From Trichobilharzia szidati (Eukaryota > Platyhelminthes > Trematoda > Strigeidida > Schistosomatidae): a DNA stretch of 64,000 nt. The position numbers were made by a program, and so were the translations under genes. This document shows positions 55,621-64,000 of the stretch, one piece after another. The DNA lies in assembly GCA_944472155.2 (NCBI GenBank), contig OX235272.1:103236020-103300019 (forward strand), written 5' to 3'. Below the pieces are notes generated by a model. That model did not search any database. It had not been told where the DNA came from and saw nothing but the letters and a program-made list of their open reading frames with translations. Numbering within the stretch: position 1 is the stretch's first letter; each line of letters opens with the position of its first letter.

Positions 55621-56399
55621 CTGCGTGAATAATAATATCTGACGAAGTTAAGGTATAACCACCAGTAAGTGCCAACGGACAGATGACCTTCAACGCACCA
55701 ACTATACACGAGAAAGGTGATTTTTGCGCATAAAACACATATATTTATTAAAAGCTCAGTTACCTACATGGCATTGCCACCAGGTGCAAGCTAGCAGTGC
55801 TTGTGGAAAACAATGATTCTTTCAACACCTACAAGTTTACTGCAGAATTATTTGCAATGAGGTATTTTACACTGATATTTAGTCCATCCTTCAGAAACTA
55901 CATGAACTAGACGACAAGTCACCATTACGTGCCATGTTAACCAAGTTGTTTGAACATCGACTGGTAGAATAGAATGAAATGACTTGCTGTTTTGGCTTCC
56001 ACTATAGGTAGATTAGTCACACCTACTCCTTGTTTAAAAGCATTCACGGGAACACCCGGCACCCGGATTGCCCAATAGCATGAGAATATTCACTATGAAG
56101 AAACTGTAGACACAGCCACTTATCCAGTAAAATTAGGTACCACCTCAATGGCACAAAGCACAATATGCTGCAAAGTAAATGCTTTATGCTATCTCATAAC
56201 CATAAAGTTAGAAACTCTCCAGGTATCACAACGGTACTACAACAAAGAACTGTATTTGGAACCATTTCAAAAGTTCAACTATAAGAAAAGTTGTAGTAGA
56301 AATTGGGATGATACACTGCCTTGTTAAATTTGCATACCAAGTGATGATTGGGATAGCTAAGCAGTCATGTTAACCAATATGCTGATGACTCAGATGTGG
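55621..56399. other. Unassigned intergenic DNA
   Basis: Shares the block ACCACCAGTAAGTGCCAACG with 43510-43530, so it may be part of an unnamed repeat. No gene seen. Confidence 0.4.
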
Positions 56400-56890
56400 G
56401 TCATCAGCTTAAGCAGTCGACTTTCAGTTGATGAGCCCCGAGTTCGAGCCTCACTCCACCTGCTTCAGACAAAACAACTGGGTTGTACTACCAAACCTCA
56501 GGATGGTCGGGGGTGGGTGCCTTGCGCTGCGGGTTGGCCACCCCTCCGCACACCTCTTGAAATGCACCCATATGACCGGGCGTCTTACATAGCCTCTCCT
56601 GAGGAAGTCCCACTCACTGCCTTCACGTGGCGGAGGTGTTTTTCACCAAAGTGAGAGGGCGAAAGCGGATGCCCGGCGCTCTTCACCGGGTTGACTGTCC
56701 ATTGGATGACAGTCTAGGGGAGATGGCTAAACCCTGATTCCAAACCTCCAACGACTGGCGTATGAAGCTCACTGGACCTCACCGGCAGACGTATGGACAA
56801 AGGGCTTGTTGGATGTCCTGGATGTCTGGCCCCATTCAAAAAGGCGTATGAACCGAACTCCGGTCACCGGCTGCCAATGGATAGTGGAAT
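56400..56890 (+). repeat. Probable LINE 5' region with a tRNA-like piece
   Basis: 56410-56455 has a tRNA-like look (AGCAGTCGACTTTCAGTTGA, B-box-like GAGTTCGAGCC). A GC-rich block with CCTTCACGTGGCGGAGG follows, similar in composition and layout to LINE 5' regions. Tentative. Confidence 0.4.
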
Positions 56891-57169
56891 CCCTACTCCA
56901 CTCCTACTGCCTTGTAGGTCACACTTGGCTGTGTAAAGGCTAGAGCTGCACTCTCAAACAAAAGGCCGAGCGATTCTGGGGACATCACTCGTACCAAATT
57001 CCCATGAAACTTCATGAACTCTCTTACAAACGATTCGAGATGTTCATGAAGCCGGCTCATCCTCCCGTAGGAGATAGCCGAATTAAAGTAAGTACTACCA
57101 AACACACATTACATCAAGTGTGGCTCATAGAGTGATGCAACTGAATTCTAACAAAAGCAATGCCTGACC

Positions 57170-57478
57170 ACTGTCTGTCTGTTTTCGACATAGAACTTTG
57201 CACCGGTGTGTGGCAGTTCAAGTCGCCACACTCCATGTAGCACACAAAGCAAGAGAAGAAATGCACAATAGAGACAGTAGACAGGGATATGAGACAAAAG
57301 GAATAGTAATAACGAAGAACAATATAGTTTCATTGGAAATCATAAGTCACAAGGAGTGGATGCATCTGCGCCACTGAGAACGATTTTCAGTCATTGTTTC
57401 CAACCATTGGTTTTTACCGTTCCAAGGACTCCAACCAGGAAGTCTACATCTTCCTACGTGGCTTAAACTAAGAATCAA
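57170..57478 (-). mobile_element. RTE-like LINE, 3' UTR fragment
   Basis: Matches 49480-49790 and 10830-11150 (GTTCTATGTCGAAAAC, GATGCATCCACTCCTTGTGA on the minus strand). Confidence 0.72.
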
Positions 57479-57830
57479 TCAAATTCCACGGTGTGGGTAG
57501 CCGGGAAGTAACAACCGCCCACACACTTCCAAAAGCACTCGAAGCCTTCCTGAGCATCATTCTCTTTTACTCACATCACCTTCCTCATCTTGCTTCTCTA
57601 CTACAGTTAGTACTATTCTGCAGGCTAGTGAGTCATCTTCTTCACTCACATCACCTTCCTGACCACTGGTGTAAAATTTCACATTGTTGTGTTTGTCTGT
57701 TAGAATGCCAGAAAACACAACTTATAATATTTGAGCACCTGGTAAAATGTAAAAATATTACCAAAAATAAGCCTTCCCAATTTTCTCATCAATTTGTGGA
57801 GACCTGAAACTAACTTAAAAAACCACAATA
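57479..57830 (+). repeat. RTE-like LINE 5' region fragment and unassigned frame
   Basis: The start matches 50523-50590. A 104-codon open frame (57493-57807) has a Cys/His-rich stretch (WCKISHCCVCLLECQKT) reminiscent of a LINE zinc-finger region, but this is weak. Confidence 0.4.
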
Positions 57831-58555
57831 ATGTATTTGGCGATCGGCCCTAGTGTACAGGGTTGGAGTTTGAGCCTGTGATCCACTGGTTGAAAGCTGA
57901 ATCCATAATTTAACATCACGGCTTCTGAAGAAAGAAGTTATCGTTTTAAAGTAAATGGAGAAATAATAATACCTCTATTGACATAAAGACAAATACTATG
58001 TGGAAATCATTACAAACTGAAAAATGTAGTTATATAGTTTCTCAAAACCTTGCTCATAACCTTAGAGAAAGTAAAACTATTTGGATCTGAAGTCAAATCT
58101 TACTTCGTACTTCACAACCGTCAAGTGCAACAAACTAAAACACACCAAGTATAATTAAAAGGCCAAAAGTCTCAATAAACTATATTTATTATTATGCTCC
58201 TCAAAATCCCTACTAGGTATTTGCTCTATTAGAAGAGTTGATTACGCAAGGGAAAATATTGAAGTTATTAAAACTTGTGTTAAATGAGTTGAAGTGTTTT
58301 CAAGATGAAAGATCCTCAGCACGCATATAACACACATTACAGACTCTGTACTTCATATGTTGAGGACTCCTGTGGTCACAGAGTTACGGTTAAAACCTAA
58401 AGTTTGTATATTGTCCCCTAAAAAATAAATGACAAAAGCGGTGGTTTGCGAAAATATTATGATATCAAGTCGTCTCCAAAAGTTTTTAATACGATTTAGA
58501 CATTAAAATCGTAAATGAACTTAATAATCTTAAAAACCTTAAGGCCTAATCATTG
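57831..58555. other. Unassigned intergenic DNA
   Basis: AT-rich, no element or gene recognised. Confidence 0.5.
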
Positions 58556-59045
58556 TAAGCATAGTGTCAGACCGACTGCTTTCAACATAGAACTTTGCAA
58601 AGATGTGCAGCAGTTCGAGTCGCCACAGTCAATGTAGCACACAAAGCAAGAGGAAGTAGAAGAAATTCAAAATAGAGAAAGTAGACAGGGATATGAGACT
58701 AAATGAATAGTAATATCGAAGAACAATAGTTTTATTCAGTATTATAAGTCACAAGGAGTGGGTGCATCTGCGCCTGCCATTGACAACGATTCTGAGCCAT
58801 ATCACCAATTGTCTCCAGCCGCCACTATTGCTTTTACCGTCTCGAGGACCCCAAACCAGCCAGGAAGTCTACACCTCCCCACTTGACTGATTTAAACTAA
58901 CTGTTGTGGATTTCATTGACTGATGAAGGCATGTTTTCGTTCGACACACGTCCTTTGGTCGATAACCAGTCGGATATCACGTCTACGCCAGAGACGGCGT
59001 ACGGCATATGCCAAATGAGCCTACTGTATCCATGATGAGATAGCC
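58556..59045 (-). mobile_element. RTE-like LINE, 3' fragment
   Basis: Matches the 3' UTR and last coding part of the other copies, with an internal deletion: near 58945 the UTR jumps to the RRDIRL coding block (ACACGTCCTTTGGTCGATAA). Confidence 0.7.
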
Positions 59046-61850
59046 CACTTAATAATTAAGACATACTATAAATGCAACCAAAGGTCACCCACATTCTGAT
59101 GGACCAGCAGACAGCTTTAGAAGTTAATCGGTGTGGTATTTAAATGAAACCCTATATTAAATCAATATATAAATAATGATATTTATGGTAACTACAATAC
59201 AACTTTATCTAGGCCTAAAATTATCGGAAGCTTCCTTCGTCCCTAAGAAACATGCAACTACTGTTTAGTTTATTGTCATATTTGAGGAATGAAAACCCAA
59301 CTAGTATTTCCTTCGGTTCCACTGAAGACATTGCATTTCAGAAAGTGGCACACCCTTCTGCAGTCTGCCACAAAACTATTGCTTTAGAAATAAATACTTT
59401 TCCCAATTACTCAACCAAAAATTTTTTGGAATGTGGTGGATTCGGGAGCGAAGCAAAGTTAAGGTGTAAGGAAATCCAACGTTCTTCATCACCAAAATTA
59501 CTATGTAATGCAAACCCCTTCGGCATCACTCTCAGAGATCAACAAGTACTTGCTTCCGCATTACATACATCCCAAATGAGAAAATTTAATTTACAACTGC
59601 CCTGGTATGCGAAATAGTGCCTGCAAGGATTAAGGAACTGGGATAACTGATATACGATGAAAATGGATCAAAGATTTCCTGGCTTTAATGTCCTATATAC
59701 GTCAAGCTGTATCACTGTACTTCTACAAAACCAAATTTACGCCAATAAGAACGCACATGGAGAACAATGAAGCAAAGAAATCACCTTGAATTCGTAATTT
59801 GAAGCTGGGTACTTAACTGTTTCGAGGTCACTGGAAGAAGATGAAACATAAAGGCTGGACTTATCCATCACGTCGGTTGAGACTTCACCTGGTAAATTTA
59901 TTTTGTCAATAATTTTTAATAAAACTGTGTTATATGTTGTCCGGATTAATAGGAATTCTCATTTCCTGACTAGTCATGTTGGTGTCCGCGTCATATGATC
60001 TGACTACGACACACTGTCAGCATATTGGTGTTTTAGGTTGACTGTGCTAAAAATATCGCTACAATGAGGAAGATGGGATAACTGGAGGGTAATTTCATCT
60101 ACACACATAGTCTACTTTATGTAGAAGCTGCACCTTTCGGCATAGTATAACTTAATGAAGACTACACATCTCAGGATATAAATGCAGCCTATTTTCCTGT
60201 TAAGAACAGTACTGTTTGACTATCAAATGCCATAGTAATGTAAATCACCTATAAATGCTAACAGAACCTTCTGTGGTAACAGAAGTTATCATGTTGTTGT
60301 TTCTTTCACCGTGTGTGTGTTTGGACAGGAATTATCGTTAGTCATGATGTTAGCTTTAAGTGAATTCAACATGTATTTGCACTGATTCGTGCAGTGTAAT
60401 ATGAGTTATGTGGATTCAATGTATAAAAAACATCTCTAATTAATAATACTGTGCCACTGTCTGCTTAGCTGACTGCTAGGCTAACAAATGTATGTGGTTC
60501 TGATGATTGTTGCAAGTGCAGTGCAGTGGAGAAGGCTGTATCACTTAGTGCATTAATTCAGTGTATGATATTATTAAACACATAGATTGCGTTGACTATG
60601 ATAACTGCATCTATTCAGCTTTATTATTATCAATCTGCTGTCTGTTATACCATTTCCACTGACGCTGTATACTTAATATCTATGCTCCGACGTTTTCGAT
60701 CACAAATGGTGGAGATGAACTTGTCGTGAAATTTCCATTTACGTGAAACAGGACAGATACAGTACCACGATTGAACGTCTAGGTTGCATTATCCTCATCA
60801 ACACAATAGGTCTCTGTATCTTATGATATTTTAAGTGTTTCTCTATGCTGTTAACACTGAGAATAGGTGTTTGTGGTTGAGACATGTTCGGCCTATATTT
60901 GATGGCCATGGTTTCCCAAATATGCAAACGTAATTCCTGTAGGATTCAGAAAACCATGTTAACTAAACATTACTGAGATTGAAGATTAATTTCTAGGTTA
61001 CAAATTTGCAATATATCTTTTAAGGTAAACGTAATTAGTGTGAAGTTGGTCTGCAAGTAATCTCGATGAGAGAATGACACCCCAACAGCATGGATGTTTT
61101 AGAGATTGTCTTGGAATTTGCGTATATTCCTCTAACACTGGAGAACATATGAGGTCTATTTATGCATACGACATCAATATAAAAACCAGCTGAAGACCAC
61201 AAACACTTTTATAACAATAATATATATTTATTCCTATCTTTGTAGGACACACCAGTTGTACAGGCATGGATAAGTATTATTTACATTACATAAATCTGAT
61301 TTATGGTGAAATTACATGGTCTCTGTCCTTTCCGACATTAGTTTGTGAGTACAGTCTGCTAACTAGTCATTCAATGGAGCACATTAAGAAATATAGAAAT
61401 ATTGTCTTCGCATTAACAAAACACCCAAGTATGTGTTAGATGGATTACAAATATTTGGGAAAAATAAAGCTTGAAGTCAATTTCTCCATATAACTTTGAT
61501 GTGTGCGGCATCGTTTCTTGTTATTGATTTATATTTGCATGAGAAATTTACTTGGTATTGATAGGATTAATGTATCCACTTTGCATGCTTACAAGTGTAA
61601 TTAGCTTTTATTACTTCAAGTCCTGTTAGTCCTTACATATGCTTTTTTCTAGGTATATTAAGGTTGTCGAATATAAAATCAGCGAAAATGTCGATCAGTC
61701 TAACGCTAATACCCTTCATCATAATTTTCTTTTGTAAATTAATGAAATGTTTAATACACTCTTAACTTTTACTTCTCCTGAACTTCTTCAAAGCATCACT
61801 ATACTATGGGCTTTTGGAATATGTGAATTCGGAAATAATGCGTGTTAAGC
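59046..61850. other. Unassigned 2.8 kb with one 121-codon open frame
   Basis: The plus-strand frame 59252-59617 (starts MQLLFSLLSYLRNENP, ends FNLQLPWYAK) has no stop for about 128 codons but no motif that I recognise. The rest is AT-rich without visible repeats, a contrast to the rest of the window. Confidence 0.4.
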
Positions 61851-64000
61851 TCGTCTAGTTGGATATAGACACTGTTATATTATGAGACTGTTACTCTGGT
61901 CATTCGCAGAATTTTACGTCTGTTTCTATACAACAACACATTGTGAATACTAAGTAGGATTAAGCAAGCTGAATAATAATTCATTACTGTCCCATACGCT
62001 AAATATTTCAGATTTATTGGTTGAGTATAGAGCCCATGTTCATCCTTTTCCAGTAAATTTCTGTGCTTGTCCAAACCTTTCTTGAATAAATCACAGACAC
62101 CACTTCTTCTGGGAGTCAGTTCCCCAGGAGTTTACGATACCGTGTGCGAACCAGTACTCAACAGCAAGATGGCTTCTCCTTGGCTCTTGAACTCTCCTTC
62201 TATGTCCTCTAAGGTGTTCCGACCTGGTGGGAAGGAAAAGAGAGAATAGATCACGTCCGTAGTCATTTTTTAAAATTTTAAACATTGTGATTAAATCTCC
62301 TCTTTGCTTACGGTGTGACAGAGAGAAGACGTTTAAAATGTCTAGTCTTTTCTAGTATGATAGATTTGTTATGCCGAGAATCATGCGTGTTGTCTTCCTT
62401 TGAACCCTTCCTAGAATGTGAGTCCTCTTTAGGACAAGGACTAGCTGTCTGGATACCGTTTTCCAGTCTTGACCTCACCAGAGATGTGTTAAGGAGGTGA
62501 AAATGTCTCTGGTGATTCTAGACGCTCTACGAAATGCCCATAAGGATCTGAAACTACGTGCAGCCATCGCACGCCAGTATGCTGTAGTTTTTAAGTCATG
62601 ACTTACTATGACACCTAAACCCAAATGAGTCTGAGCTGACAGGAGTGTTGTTCCCTCTACTTCGCAGGAGCTGATGATTGCGTGTCCAGTGTGCGTGGTT
62701 GTACATTTTGCAGCATCCATTCTTTGGACCACTCTAACAGTTTGTTGAGATCTCCTTGAAACGTGAGCGTGTCATTGTTGCCATTCAGCTCCCTCTAAAT
62801 TTCTGAATCATTTGCGTATAGGACCATTGGGGAGAAGGCCGAGTGCCATGCCTTGTGGCACTCCACTAGGCACTATTGTCCAGGAGGAGAGTTTCGAATT
62901 AATCCTGAACCTCTGCCTCCTATCTGTAAGGAAATGCTTCATTCAGTAAAGTAAGCTGCCTTTGGTACCAAGACTTTCAAACTTCATGAGTAGTCTTTTG
63001 TGGGGAACTTTACCGAAGGCTTTGCCAATGTCTATGAAGACGACGTCGACGACCCATCCGTTGTCCCTTGATTTCAACCAGCCTTCTCTTGCAGTGAGAA
63101 GATTTGACAGGCATGTCAAGTTTCCTCGGAAGCTAAGCTGTGCTGTGGATAACAAGTTGTTGTTTTTCAGATATGCCATGACAATTTTCTTAATCATTCT
63201 TTCCGGTGTCTTGACTAAGGTGCTGGTGAGAATAATAGGCCTGTAGTTTGAGAGGCTTCGTCTTGATCCTCCTCTGTGGGTGGGAGTTACTATGGCGTCT
63301 CTTCAGTCATGCGCTTGAAGACTGTGCACTGATAGCCCCTGAGAAGCCTCAGGTGAAGATTATCAGGACTCATTGATTTTCCTTTGGAGATTCTTTCTTT
63401 AGTCATTTGAGCGCGATATCTTGGTCAACGTCAACGGAGCCTATCCTGTGTTCCTATGATGCAGCCAGATCTGATCCTATGGGGGCTTAGGAGAAGTAGT
63501 GTGCTAATGCTTCTGCGTTTTCCTGATCTTCTTCGATTGTGTCATTGCCAATAGTCAGGTTCGGGACACCACTGGATGTCTTATTCGTGAAGCTCATGTA
63601 CGAGGAATTTTTCTTAAGCTGTGCCGTTGCAATTTGAGTCAGATGTGCTTCGAACTTCATCCTTGATTGGAGGATCTCTGTAATAACTTTGTTCCTAGTA
63701 GTGTTTTATAACTCTGGTTTCACGAGTCTCAAATGCGGTAAACAGGTTTCAACATTTGTGTATACTTCTGAGTAATTTACGGATCTCTCGGGGGGAGAGT
63801 GTTTTCGACTCTTTGGGACAGACCAAGGTATGGAAAGTTCAGTCACCTGGGCGTATGGTTGTTTGAACTGGTTCCATGTGGCTTCTACCTGGGACTCTGG
63901 GTTTGTGTACCAGTTTGCTGAGTTGGCTGCTGAGACCATCGCATTTATATCAGCTTTCCAAACTTTTGGTCGATCTGGGATTTTGGCCCATGATACTGTT
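61851..64000 (-). mobile_element. CR1-like LINE, decayed, cut by window edge
   Basis: Minus-strand frames in order: linker with ETCLPHLRLVKPEL; ERMIKKIVMAYLKNNNLLST; VFIDIGKAFGKVPHKRLLMK (block A, catalytic Asp of AFD changed to Gly); IVPSGVPQGMALG; LYANDSEI (catalytic YADD changed to YAND, after a deletion); THLGLGVIVSHDLKTTAYWR; AARSFRSLWAFRRASR; and LFSLFLPTRSEHLRGHRRRV. The order and wording fit the CR1/Jockey clade and differ from the RTE-like copies. Inactive. Confidence 0.82.

Overview
The window looks like trematode nuclear DNA, most likely the blood fluke genus Schistosoma. It is AT-rich. Protein-coding exons are sparse, with canonical GT-AG introns, and transposon debris fills most of the rest. 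The debris includes tRNA-derived SINEs that carry a hammerhead ribozyme (the Smalpha type known from schistosomes), RTE-like and CR1-like LINEs, Penelope-like elements (PLEs) and a Ty3/Gypsy-type LTR element. The genus is an inference from this repeat set; I could not run a database search.

Three host genes can be assembled exon by exon, all on the minus strand. PIGM (GPI mannosyltransferase 1) covers 1-7524 and runs off the left edge. A PTPMT1-like mitochondrial dual-specificity phosphatase covers 17251-21612, with its first exon not found. MRPS22 (mitochondrial small-subunit ribosomal protein mS22) covers 41889-54508 in five exons that sum to an exact 381-codon frame. Its introns grow from 39 and 44 nt at the 5' end to 9.1 kb at the 3' end.

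The centre of the window (26783-40116) is a very large near-perfect palindrome. Two collinear 6299-bp arms face each other across a 736-bp spacer that holds an (AT)n tract and a LINE relic. Each arm carries a decayed Gypsy-type gag-pol, then fragments of a JmjC ribosomal-oxygenase-like (RIOX/NO66/MINA family) gene with splice-like boundaries. Beyond the arms the homology continues at clearly lower identity. On the left it is split by an LINE insertion that the right side lacks.

By region: 1-7.5 kb PIGM with repeats in its introns; 7.5-17 kb a PLE with inverted terminal repeats, LINE fragments and SINEs; 17.2-21.6 kb PTPMT1; 21.8-24.8 kb LINE plus PLE; 25-41 kb the palindrome and its LTR; 41.9-54.5 kb MRPS22, with PLEs, SINE dimers, a solo LTR in telomere-like DNA and a 5S rRNA-headed SINE in its introns; 54.9-64 kb LINE fragments and a decayed CR1 element, with about 2.8 kb (59-61.85 kb) in which I recognise nothing.

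The host genes serve separate housekeeping roles (GPI-anchor synthesis at the ER, cardiolipin-pathway phosphatase activity at mitochondria, mitochondrial translation). The sequence gives no sign that they form a functional unit.
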